Positions 1 through 6,275 of a DNA stretch of 12,159 nucleotides are shown piece after piece. The notes under the pieces are model-generated. The model was not told the origin of the DNA. It saw only the letters and a list, made by a program, of their open reading frames with translations, and did no database searches. The stretch's first letter is position 1, and each line of letters starts with the position of its first letter. Where the stretch lies: NCBI GenBank assembly GCA_019413245.1, contig DXNX01000068.1, positions 1 to 12,159 on the forward strand, read 5' to 3'. Source of the DNA: Oscillospiraceae bacterium (lineage in GTDB: Bacteria; Bacillota; Clostridia; Oscillospirales; Ruminococcaceae). The position numbers and the translations under genes were made by a program.

Positions 1-178
1 CCGCGTCCAGGGCGTCGGCGGCAGCCCGGCTGCGCTTGTGCCCGGCCGACATGCAAGCCCAGCTGGACGCCCTGTCGGCCAGGCTGGCGGCAGCGGCATC
101 GGCCTGCTGTTTGTCGGCGTGGGAGCGGGAGCCCATCAGGCCGCGGACCCAGGCGTCGTATCCGTCCTCAATGCTCAT
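1..178 (-). CDS. Detached, inverted 5' end of the AAA+ ATPase gene (partial)
   Basis: Reading leftwards from an ATG at 178-176 there is an open frame of 59 codons (MSIEDGYDAWVRGLMGSRSH at the start, RAAADALDA at the end) that runs off the window. An excellent ribosome site, AAGGAGG at 191-185, lies 6 bases ahead of the ATG, so this is a real gene start. The last codons shown (RAAADALDA) are encoded again on the plus strand at 234-262, directly in frame with the GTG at 263 and the ATPase downstream. If the segment were turned round, the two parts would join as one protein with no frameshift (ALDA-VNKAAAATT). I therefore read this as the true N-terminus of the neighbouring ATPase, displaced either by a DNA inversion or by an assembly fold-back. 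The peptide is Ala-rich and hydrophilic, with no signal peptide or membrane segment and no domain I recognise. Confidence 0.75.
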   Translation of the reverse strand, partial: MSIEDGYDAWVRGLMGSRSHADKQQADAAAASLADRASSWACMSAGHKRSRAAADALDA

Positions 179-230
179 GGGATTCCTCCTTGCCGCTCTT
201 GACGGTGATACGGTAGAAATTCTTCACGCT
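168..230 (-). other. Last 20 codons of a gene that natively precedes the ATPase
   Basis: On the minus strand a second frame ends at a TGA at 170-168 and overlaps the displaced ATPase start by 11 bases. Its last codons read ...NFYRITVKSGKEESHEH-stop, which looks like ordinary protein-coding sequence. The ATPase ribosome site lies inside it. This suggests that, in the undisturbed arrangement, an upstream gene runs straight into the ATPase gene as an operon. Beyond position 230 the same frame enters the inverted repeat and becomes an Arg/Pro-rich string (PRPGRRRQPGC) that resembles antisense translation, so the junction at 230/231 is probably the breakpoint. The upstream gene is not identifiable from this tail. 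Confidence 0.5.
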
Positions 231-262
231 GCAGCCGGGCTGCCGCCGACGCCCTGGACGCG

Positions 263-2134
263 GTGAACAAAGCGGCCGCCGCCACCACCGAGAACGTCCG
301 CCGCATGAGCAATGAGCTGACCCGCAGCCTGCGCAGCGACGGTCTGCTGGACAACGCCGAAGCCCCGGCGCCCAGACCGGCCCCCGCCCGGGGCGCGGGA
401 TTTGAGGGTCTGGCCGCTGCCGTGCGCACCGAAGTGCTGGGCCAGGACGCCTTTGTGGCCGATGTGGTCAAGGCCTTCCGCCGCCCCTTCGTCATGGGCA
501 CCGACGACCCCCGCAAAGCCCGGGGGCCCATGCTCCTCTGCGGGCCGGAGGGTACCGGCCGCCACTACACCCTGCGGTGCGTGGTACAGCAGATGGCCGA
601 CCGCGGCCTGCTGTCCAATGCCGACATTGAGACCATGGACCTGGCCCTGTATCCGGGTCCCGCCCAGGAAAAGCTGTTTTTGCAGGACCTGTACGCGGCC
701 CTGCAGTCCTCCGCCCAGGTGCTGGCCTTTGACCACTACGAGGCCTGCGCCTCCTCCTACCTGAACATGCTGGCCGACCTGGCCATGGACGGTACCCTGG
801 CCCTTTCCAGCCGGTATGTGCTGCAAAGGGGGATTCTGGTGGATGTGGGCACGGCCCTGGCTCCCGGAGCCGTGGGCGAGCTAAGCGCCGGGGGCAAGTA
901 CTTCGTCTTTTTCTCCGAGAAGGACGAGGCCGCCCTGGCCGACCGTTTCGGCGCCCGGTTTGTGGATGCCCTGGCCGGGGACATCTGCCGTACCGCTCCC
1001 TTCACCCCCGAAAGCCTGGCCGCCATTGCCGCCCGGGAACTGAACTTCCTGGCCCAGAAGACCCGCCGCCAGTGCGGGCTGGCCCTGTCCATGGGGGCCG
1101 ATCTGCGGGATTACCTGGCCGCCCAATACGGCAAGCGAGGCGGTATGAGCGCCATGCGGGAGTTCGCGGACCTGCTCTTCCGCGCCCTGGCGGAGTATGT
1201 GCTGTCCACCGACACCGCCCCCGCCGACGGCACCCCGGCCGTGCTGACCGTGCAGGACAACCGCATTTTTGCCGCCATCAACGGCGCCGCGCCTTTTGAC
1301 CTGCTCAGCCTGCTGCCCCAGCAGTACCGGGGCGATGTGGAGGCCGTGGAAGCCGAGCTGGACCGCATCGTGGGCCTGGACGAGGTCAAGACTTTTGTGC
1401 GGGACATCGCCAAAAACGTGCAGGCCCAGCAGCGGCGCAAAGCCCAGGGCCTGCCGGTGGCGGACATCAACATGCACATGATCTTTACCGGCAATCCCGG
1501 TACCGGCAAGACCACCATCGCCCGCATCCTGGCCAAGTACCTGAAAGCCATCGGGGCTTTGCGGGGCGGCCAGCTGGTGGAGGTGGGCCGCGCCGACCTG
1601 GTGGGCCGGTATGTGGGCCACACGGCGCCCCTGACCAATCAGGTCATCAGCAGCGCCCTGGGCGGCGTGCTCTTTATTGATGAGGCGTACAGCCTGTACC
1701 GCGGCGGGGAGGACAGCTTCGGCCTGGAAGCCATCGACACCCTGGTAAAGGGCATCGAGGACCACCGCAACGACCTGGTGGTGATCCTGGCCGGCTACAC
1801 CCACGAGATGCAGACCTTCCTGGCCGCCAACTCCGGCCTGGCCAGCCGCTTCCCCAACCAGATTGAGTTCCCCGACTACACCGCCGACGAGCTGTGGGCC
1901 ATCACCCAGAGCCTGGCCGCGGGCAAGGGCTACCGCCTGGACGAAGGCTGTGCCCTGCCCCTCAAGACCTGGTTTGCCCGGCGTCAGGCGGAGGATGCCG
2001 CCAAGGCCGGCAACGGACGCATGGCCCGCAACGCCCTGGAGCGGGCGATCCTGAACCAGTCCCGCCGCCTGGTGGCCGACTCGTCCGCCCCCCTGGACCT
2101 GCTTCTGCCCGGGGATTTTGAACTGGACGACTGA
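263..2134 (+). CDS. Two-module AAA+ ATPase, CbbX/SpoVK type (5' end displaced)
   Basis: This is a soluble AAA+ protein. Residues are numbered from the GTG at 263, which has no ribosome site and is only where the frame opens; the real start is probably the ATG at 178 on the other strand. Residues about 50-315 form a degenerate ClpB-like AAA+ module (VLGQDAFV near the start). Its Walker A is GPEGTGRHYT (94-103), with the essential Lys lost, and there is no clear Walker B, so this module probably does not hydrolyse ATP. Residues about 365-610 form an intact CbbX/SpoVK/EccA-type module: IVGLDEVK entry motif, Walker A GNPGTGKTT (410-418), Walker B GGVLFIDEA (467-475), and ASRFP (527-531) carrying the likely Arg finger. 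Such ATPases remodel or activate partner proteins; the partner here is unknown. A hairpin terminator follows. The family call is firm, the cellular role is not. Confidence 0.85.
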   Translation: MNKAAAATTENVRRMSNELTRSLRSDGLLDNAEAPAPRPAPARGAGFEGLAAAVRTEVLGQDAFVADVVKAFRRPFVMGTDDPRKARGPMLLCGPEGTGRHYTLRCVVQQMADRGLLSNADIETMDLALYPGPAQEKLFLQDLYAALQSSAQVLAFDHYEACASSYLNMLADLAMDGTLALSSRYVLQRGILVDVGTALAPGAVGELSAGGKYFVFFSEKDEAALADRFGARFVDALAGDICRTAPFTPESLAAIAARELNFLAQKTRRQCGLALSMGADLRDYLAAQYGKRGGMSAMREFADLLFRALAEYVLSTDTAPADGTPAVLTVQDNRIFAAINGAAPFDLLSLLPQQYRGDVEAVEAELDRIVGLDEVKTFVRDIAKNVQAQQRRKAQGLPVADINMHMIFTGNPGTGKTTIARILAKYLKAIGALRGGQLVEVGRADLVGRYVGHTAPLTNQVISSALGGVLFIDEAYSLYRGGEDSFGLEAIDTLVKGIEDHRNDLVVILAGYTHEMQTFLAANSGLASRFPNQIEFPDYTADELWAITQSLAAGKGYRLDEGCALPLKTWFARRQAEDAAKAGNGRMARNALERAILNQSRRLVADSSAPLDLLLPGDFELDD

Positions 2135-2151
2135 AAAAACAAGCGCAAAAT

Positions 2152-2197
2152 AAGCCCCTGCCTATGCGGTGCACACGCCGCAGGCAGGGGCTTTTTC
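2152..2197 (+). terminator. Rho-independent terminator between convergent genes
   Basis: The arms AGCCCCTGCC (2153-2162) and GGCAGGGGCT (2183-2192) pair perfectly around a smaller inner stem (TGCGG/CCGCA), and TTTTT follows at 2192-2196. A-rich sequence on the left (2135-2153) gives a weak T-tract for the opposite strand, so it may also stop the minus-strand membrane gene that ends at 2233. Confidence 0.9.
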
Positions 2198-2232
2198 CGT
2201 CTGTTTTCAGGTTGTGATGTATTTTCCCGGTG

Positions 2233-2781
2233 TCACTCGTCCTTGTCTTCCTTGCGGGGACCGTTGACCACATACAGGCCCAGCTGCACAAATCCCACGC
2301 CCATGGCGATCATGGCCACGACCTGGGCGGGGCGCATGATGACGGCAAAAATATCCCCCACCAGCAGGGCCAGGATGAAGAACCCGGCCGCATACTCAAA
2401 CCGGATGGCCGCCTTGGGCGGACGGGGTGCCCCGCCCCGGGACACCTTGGTCCCGGTCTCCTCCATCACGGCATCGGCATAATAGGCCACCACAAAATAC
2501 AGCAGAGCCACACCCAGCACCACAGGCATCTGGAACAGGCTGCCGCCGTTCAGCACAATACCCAGCAGAAAGGCCACCACGGCCACCACCGCAGGCTTGG
2601 CCGCCCGGCCGTACCCGGCGCCCGCCGCGCGCAGCATCAGGCAGCCCGCCGCCAGCAGCGCCGAAGCCAGCGCAAACAGTACACAGCTCACCGTATTCCA
2701 GGGCAGCGTCAGGCTGCCCAGCAGGCCGCAGGCACAGCCCACAGCCAGCACGCGCCGTGCATTGGGATTGGATTGTTGCAT
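2233..2781 (-). CDS. Six-helix membrane protein of unknown function
   Basis: A 182-residue protein that I cannot assign to a family. Hydrophobic stretches suggest about six membrane helices, at roughly residues 8-27, 30-51, 61-79, 83-103, 130-148 and 150-172. A basic loop (TKVSRGGAPRPPKAAIR) sits between helices four and five, and the tail is short and charged (NGPRKEDKDE). By the positive-inside rule the basic loop is likely cytoplasmic. The start is the ATG at 2781-2779, 8 bases after GAGGTG; a TTG two codons further upstream sits too close to that ribosome site. It is transcribed alone, convergent with the ATPase gene and divergent from the DegV operon. No catalytic residues stand out. Confidence 0.75.
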   Translation of the reverse strand: MQQSNPNARRVLAVGCACGLLGSLTLPWNTVSCVLFALASALLAAGCLMLRAAGAGYGRAAKPAVVAVVAFLLGIVLNGGSLFQMPVVLGVALLYFVVAYYADAVMEETGTKVSRGGAPRPPKAAIRFEYAAGFFILALLVGDIFAVIMRPAQVVAMIAMGVGFVQLGLYVVNGPRKEDKDE

Positions 2782-2828
2782 TTTCAAAACACCTCGCAGC
2801 TTTGTTCGTTTTTCTGTTTGTTTTTCCT

Positions 2829-2857
2829 ATGATAGCACAATCCGCCGTCCCCGGCAA
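2829..2857 (-). promoter_or_regulatory. Sigma-A-like promoter of the membrane protein gene
   Basis: On the minus strand TTGCCG (2857-2852) and TATCAT (2834-2829) are separated by 17 bases, about 50 bases ahead of the ATG at 2781. Spacing is ideal and four or five bases of each hexamer match consensus. Confidence 0.55.
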
Positions 2858-3057
2858 GGCAGCGGGCCCGCGGGGAATGTTTTCTCTTGATGTATATCTA
2901 TTTTTGGCGTTCAGCCGCACCCGCTGCCCGCTTTCCCCCCGCCGCCTTGTGCAAATTGACCGCATACTGGTATCGTATGCCGTATCCGCTACAATCTATT
3001 GCGCCGGAATGGTTGCTGCGGCGTCGTTTTCGGGATTTTCAAGCAACTCTTCTCTTC
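2835..3057. other. Rest of the 400-base intergenic region, nothing coding recognised
   Basis: The 2782-3189 gap holds the divergent promoters listed separately. Open frames through it (for example the extension of the DegV frame back to 2887) give low-complexity or incoherent protein without a ribosome site. The sequence turns markedly more AT-rich from about 2880 and again from about 3030. No RNA gene or riboswitch fold was recognised by eye. Confidence 0.5.
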
Positions 3058-3087
3058 TTGACAATTTCCCTATCCTGCGTGCATAAT
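3058..3087 (+). promoter_or_regulatory. Strong sigma-A promoter of the DegV-GH3-HD-GYP operon
   Basis: A perfect -35 TTGACA (3058-3063) is followed after 18 bases by CATAAT (3082-3087). Transcription should begin near 3094, leaving a leader of about 95 bases. That leader contains a small hairpin, CGTTTT (3156-3161) with AAAACG (3165-3170), ending five bases before the AAGGAG ribosome site (3175-3180). The hairpin could modulate ribosome access, but it is short and AT-rich. Confidence 0.8.
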
Positions 3088-3189
3088 AGAGTAGGTCCTG
3101 TCTACCCTGATGTAGCCTGGGCCTGCTTTTCATTGCTTTTGGTGAGAAATATTTTCGTTTTTGGAAAACGAGCGAAGGAGTTCCCCCGG

Positions 3190-4044
3190 ATGGTACATAT
3201 TTTGACCAATTCGGCTTGCGATCTGACCCTCCCGCAGGCGGAGGACCTGGGTGTGACCATCATCCCGGATTATATCGCGTTCAGCCCCACGGAACAATAC
3301 CGCAACAACATCGAGATCGCCCCGCCCACCCTGTACCGGCGCCTGCCGGACTGCAAGGAGCTGCCCAAAACGGCCCATCCCAATCTGGACCAGTTCATGC
3401 AGGCGTTCCGGGCTGCCGCAGCCGAACCCGGCTGCACCGAACTGCTCTGCCTGAGCCTGACCGGCAAGATGTCCGGCTCCTGCAACACCGCCCGCAGCGC
3501 CGTGAAACTGCTGGAGGAACAGGGCTTTGCCACCCCGGTGACCGTCTACGATACCCAGCAGGTGTCCTATGGTCTGGCGGTGATGGTCCGGGAGGCGGCC
3601 CGTCTGGCCGCCGAAGGTCTGACCGCCGGGGAGATCGTGGACAAGCTGGAGGAACTCCGTCCCCATGTGGGGGTCTACTTTGCCATGGAATCCCTGGCCA
3701 ACGCCCGCAAAGGCGGCCGCGCCGGGGCCATCCGGGTGCTGGCCGCCGACCTGCTGAAGGTCAAACCTATCCTGGTGTTCAAGGACGGTCTGGTCAGCGA
3801 TATCGGCATCGTGCGCGGGTTTGACCGCGCTGTGGACCGGGTGGTGGACCTGTACCGGGAAAAGGCGGTCTACGGCGGGGAGGTCTATGTCTTCCACGCC
3901 GACCGTGCCCAGCTGGCCGAGGACGTATCCGCCCGGCTGCGGGCCATTGACCCGGATATCCGCATCACCACCGGCTGGGTGGGCGGCGTCATCGGCATCT
4001 ATACCGGGGCGGGCTGCCTGGGCCTGGCCTTCCGCCAGAAATGA
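3190..4044 (+). CDS. DegV family fatty-acid-binding protein
   Basis: A 284-residue protein, the usual DegV/FakB length. DegV proteins bind one fatty acid in a two-domain fold; in the FakAB system they present it to the kinase FakA to make acyl-phosphate for phospholipid synthesis. Visible family features are the N-terminal TNSACDL (6-12), the ligand-loop LSLTGKMSGS (88-97), and KGGRAG (174-179) leading into the C-terminal domain with LKVKPILVFKDG. It ends in the typical hydrophobic tail ...GWVGGVIGIYTGAGCLGLAF. The ATG at 3190 is chosen because AAGGAG lies 9 bases upstream and the family begins here; the frame stays open back to 2887 but that extension is intergenic. It is the first gene of a four-gene operon, and its stop overlaps the next start by 4 bases (ATGA). 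No FakA-type kinase is nearby, and its bound lipid is unknown. Confidence 0.93.
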   Translation: MVHILTNSACDLTLPQAEDLGVTIIPDYIAFSPTEQYRNNIEIAPPTLYRRLPDCKELPKTAHPNLDQFMQAFRAAAAEPGCTELLCLSLTGKMSGSCNTARSAVKLLEEQGFATPVTVYDTQQVSYGLAVMVREAARLAAEGLTAGEIVDKLEELRPHVGVYFAMESLANARKGGRAGAIRVLAADLLKVKPILVFKDGLVSDIGIVRGFDRAVDRVVDLYREKAVYGGEVYVFHADRAQLAEDVSARLRAIDPDIRITTGWVGGVIGIYTGAGCLGLAFRQK

Positions 4045-4634
4045 CGGCCATACGGCTGGCCTGCCTAGGACTGGGCGCCCTGGCATTCGGGCTGATGGTC
4101 CTTTCCGATTACGCCCAGGTCCTGCGCGGCCGCCGGGGTGCCGGTGCGCTGTTTCCGGCAGGCGGGGTCCTGCTGGTTCTGTCCACCCTGGTCCTGTCCG
4201 CCGACGCCCTGCGGCGCTATGACCACGGTCCCTGGTCGCTGGTATGCGGCGCCGGAGCCCTGCTCATGCTGGCGCTGCTGCTCTATACCCTGTTTTTTGC
4301 CCTGCCGGCGGGCGGCAGCAGTGCCGCCACCGCGCAGAAGGACGAACTCCGTCCGCTGGTGGATACCGGCGTGTTTGCCCTGTGCCGCCATCCCGGGGTG
4401 CTGTTCCTGGGCGGGTTCTATGCCTGCCTGTGGGGCGCTCTGGGCGGATGGGCCCTGGGCCTTGCTTTTGTTCTGTTCACCCTGCTGGATGCGGCCTATG
4501 CCGCCTGGCAGGGCCGGTATGTGTTTCCCCGCAGCATCCGGGATTACGCGGCCTACCGGGCCGTGACCCCGCGGTTTCTGCCCACTGCCCGCAGCCTGCG
4601 CCGCTGCCTGCAGACCCTGCGCACCCCGAAGTAA
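4041..4634 (+). CDS. ICMT/PEMT-like integral membrane methyltransferase
   Basis: A 197-residue membrane protein with about five hydrophobic segments (roughly residues 3-22, 38-55, 66-90, 115-140 and 141-152). The motif ALCRHPG (113-119) after DTGVF matches the RHPxY core of the isoprenylcysteine carboxyl methyltransferase / phospholipid methyltransferase superfamily, where this helix binds S-adenosylmethionine. The C-terminal IRDYAAYRAVTPRFLP matches the family's GxxYxxYxxxTPRFxP end. The Tyr after HP is Val here, and the acidic residue usual before the final motif is not evident, so activity or substrate may differ from characterised members. Translation is probably coupled to DegV through the ATGA overlap, as I see no good ribosome site of its own. 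A bacterium has no prenylated CaaX proteins, so the acceptor is more likely a lipid or small acid. Class is fairly secure, substrate unknown. Confidence 0.75.
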   Translation: MTAIRLACLGLGALAFGLMVLSDYAQVLRGRRGAGALFPAGGVLLVLSTLVLSADALRRYDHGPWSLVCGAGALLMLALLLYTLFFALPAGGSSAATAQKDELRPLVDTGVFALCRHPGVLFLGGFYACLWGALGGWALGLAFVLFTLLDAAYAAWQGRYVFPRSIRDYAAYRAVTPRFLPTARSLRRCLQTLRTPK

Positions 4635-4658
4635 AATCTGGAAAAGGGATGTCCTGTC

Positions 4659-6275
4659 ATGACCTTTGAAGAAAAACTGAAACACTGCCCGTCCGCGGAG
4701 GTCTGGCAGGAATATTGCGGCTTTCTGGACCTGACTCTGCCGGAATACATGCAGATTCAGGAACGGCTGGTCATGGAGCAGGTGGAGCTGATGGCCGCCT
4801 GCCCGCTGGGGCAGCGCCTGTTCAGGAACGGGGTGCCCCGGAACCTGGAAGAGTTCCGCACCATGGTCCCCCTGACCAAATTCGAGGATTACGCCGATGT
4901 TCTGCTGCCCCAGCGGGAGGAGATGCTGCCCGCCAAACCGGTGGTGTGGCTGCACACCACCTGGGAGGGCGGCGATTTTCCTTCCAAGCGTGCCCCCTAC
5001 ACCGAGAGCATGCTGGATGCCTACACCCGCAACATTCTGGCGGCCATGATCCTGTCCACCAGCACCGGCCGGGGGCAATTTCATGTGCGGCCCGGGGCCC
5101 GGGTGCTGTACAGTCTGGCCCCCATGCCTTACGCCACCGGCATGTTCCCGGACCTGATCCGTCCGCAGATCCGGCTGCGGTTCATGCCCTCGGTACGGGA
5201 AGCCCGCAAGATGAGTTTCGGCCAGCAGACCCGCCTGGGCTACAAGATGGCGGTCAAACATGGCATGAATCTCTTTTTCGGCATGAGCAGCGTGCTGTAC
5301 GGCGCCACCCGCAACCTGGACAGCCTGGCCGGCGGCAGCCTGAAGATGCTGTGGGGCATGAGTCCCCGGATGCTGGTGCGGCTGGTATCGGCGCTGTACC
5401 GCTGCCGGCGGGACGGCACCCATCTGCGGCCCCGGGACCTGTTCAAGCTGGACGGGTTCGTCTGCGTAGGCACCGACACTGCCCTGTACAAGAACGAGCT
5501 GGCCGATGCCTGGGGCATCCGTCCCCTGGAACTGGCCGGCGGCACTGAGCCTTCCTGCATGGGCACCGAGACCTGGAGCAAGAACGGGCTGGTCTTCTTC
5601 CCGGACGCCTGCTTCTATGAGTTCATCCCCGAGCACGAATACGTCCGGGAGCTGGCAGATCCTTCCTACACCCCGCGCACCTACCTGATGAACGAACTGG
5701 TGGCCGGCCAGAAGTACGAGCTGGTCATCACGGTTCTGAAGGGCGGGGCATTCCTGCGCTACCGCGTGGGCGACATTTACCGCTGCCTGCGCCTGCGCAA
5801 CCCGGAAGACCAGCTGGACCTGCCCCAGTTCGAGTATGTGGACCGCATCCCCACCGTCATCGACATTGCGGGATTCACCCGCATCACCAAACGGGAGATC
5901 GAAAAGGTCATCACCCTGTCCCGGCTGCCCATCCAGCACTGGTTCGCGGTGAAAGAATACGACAAGGACGGCCATTCCTATCTGGACCTGTACGTTGAGC
6001 TGGACACCGACGACCCCGGTTCCACGGCTCTGACCAAACAGATCCTGCAGGAGCACCTGTCCATCTATTTCCGCTCCTATGACGGGGACTACAAGGATCT
6101 GAAACGCCTGCTGGGCATGGACCCGCTGCGGGTGACCATCCTGAAGACCGGCACCATAGACGCCTACGCCGCCCGCACCGGTCACCAAGTGCCCCCGGTA
6201 GGGGCTCCCCGGGAGGTCGTGCTGGATGTTCTGCGCCTGCAGAACGCCTCTTTGGAAGGAGGCGATGTCCTGTGA
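4659..6275 (+). CDS. GH3-family acyl-adenylating enzyme
   Basis: A 538-residue protein of the GH3 family, part of the adenylate-forming (ANL) superfamily. Plant GH3 enzymes activate a carboxylic acid with ATP and join it to an amino acid; bacterial members are largely uncharacterised. Visible features: a degenerate phosphate loop HTTWEGGDFPSK (99-110) in place of the usual TSGTTxGxxK; the acyl-site region ELAGGTEPSCMGTE (291-304); YELVITVLKGGAFLRYRVGD (about 353-372), which carries the hallmark RYRVGD; then the hinge and C-terminal domain, with FRSYDGDYKDLKR and a GTIDAY end. The ATG at 4659 follows AAAGGG by about 10 bases; an ATG at 4649 is out of frame and closes at once. The gene begins 24 bases after the methyltransferase and overlaps the next gene by 4 bases (GTGA). 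Family call is firm; substrates and full activity are open. Confidence 0.85.
   Translation: MTFEEKLKHCPSAEVWQEYCGFLDLTLPEYMQIQERLVMEQVELMAACPLGQRLFRNGVPRNLEEFRTMVPLTKFEDYADVLLPQREEMLPAKPVVWLHTTWEGGDFPSKRAPYTESMLDAYTRNILAAMILSTSTGRGQFHVRPGARVLYSLAPMPYATGMFPDLIRPQIRLRFMPSVREARKMSFGQQTRLGYKMAVKHGMNLFFGMSSVLYGATRNLDSLAGGSLKMLWGMSPRMLVRLVSALYRCRRDGTHLRPRDLFKLDGFVCVGTDTALYKNELADAWGIRPLELAGGTEPSCMGTETWSKNGLVFFPDACFYEFIPEHEYVRELADPSYTPRTYLMNELVAGQKYELVITVLKGGAFLRYRVGDIYRCLRLRNPEDQLDLPQFEYVDRIPTVIDIAGFTRITKREIEKVITLSRLPIQHWFAVKEYDKDGHSYLDLYVELDTDDPGSTALTKQILQEHLSIYFRSYDGDYKDLKRLLGMDPLRVTILKTGTIDAYAARTGHQVPPVGAPREVVLDVLRLQNASLEGGDVL

Larger units (their letters stand above)
1..263. repeat. 33-base perfect inverted repeat flanking a 197-base segment
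   Basis: Bases 1-33 are the exact reverse complement of 231-263 (arm starts CCGCGTCCAGGGCG at 1; the other arm ends CGCCCTGGACGCGG at 263). The match stops immediately inside the arms (34 against 230 does not pair), while the outer end of the left arm is the first base of the window, so its full length is unknown. The enclosed 34-230 holds the ribosome site and start of the ATPase gene on the minus strand. Reversing the enclosed segment restores a continuous ATPase reading frame. Confidence 0.9.

Noticed and set aside
3089..3125. Possible alternative hairpins (GTAG/CTAC/GTAG) in the DegV operon leader, as in an attenuator
   Set aside because: Stems are only four base pairs, there is no terminator T-run in the leader, and no known riboswitch or T-box consensus was recognised.
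2887..3189. N-terminal extension of the DegV frame by 101 codons
   Set aside because: No ribosome site at 2887, the translation is incoherent, the extension spans a clear promoter (3058-3087), and the standard DegV start with AAGGAG is at 3190.
4065..6188. 707-codon open frame on the minus strand
   Set aside because: It is the antisense shadow of the methyltransferase and GH3 genes, rich in Gln, Gly and His as expected from the complement of GC-rich codons, with no family motifs or ribosome site.
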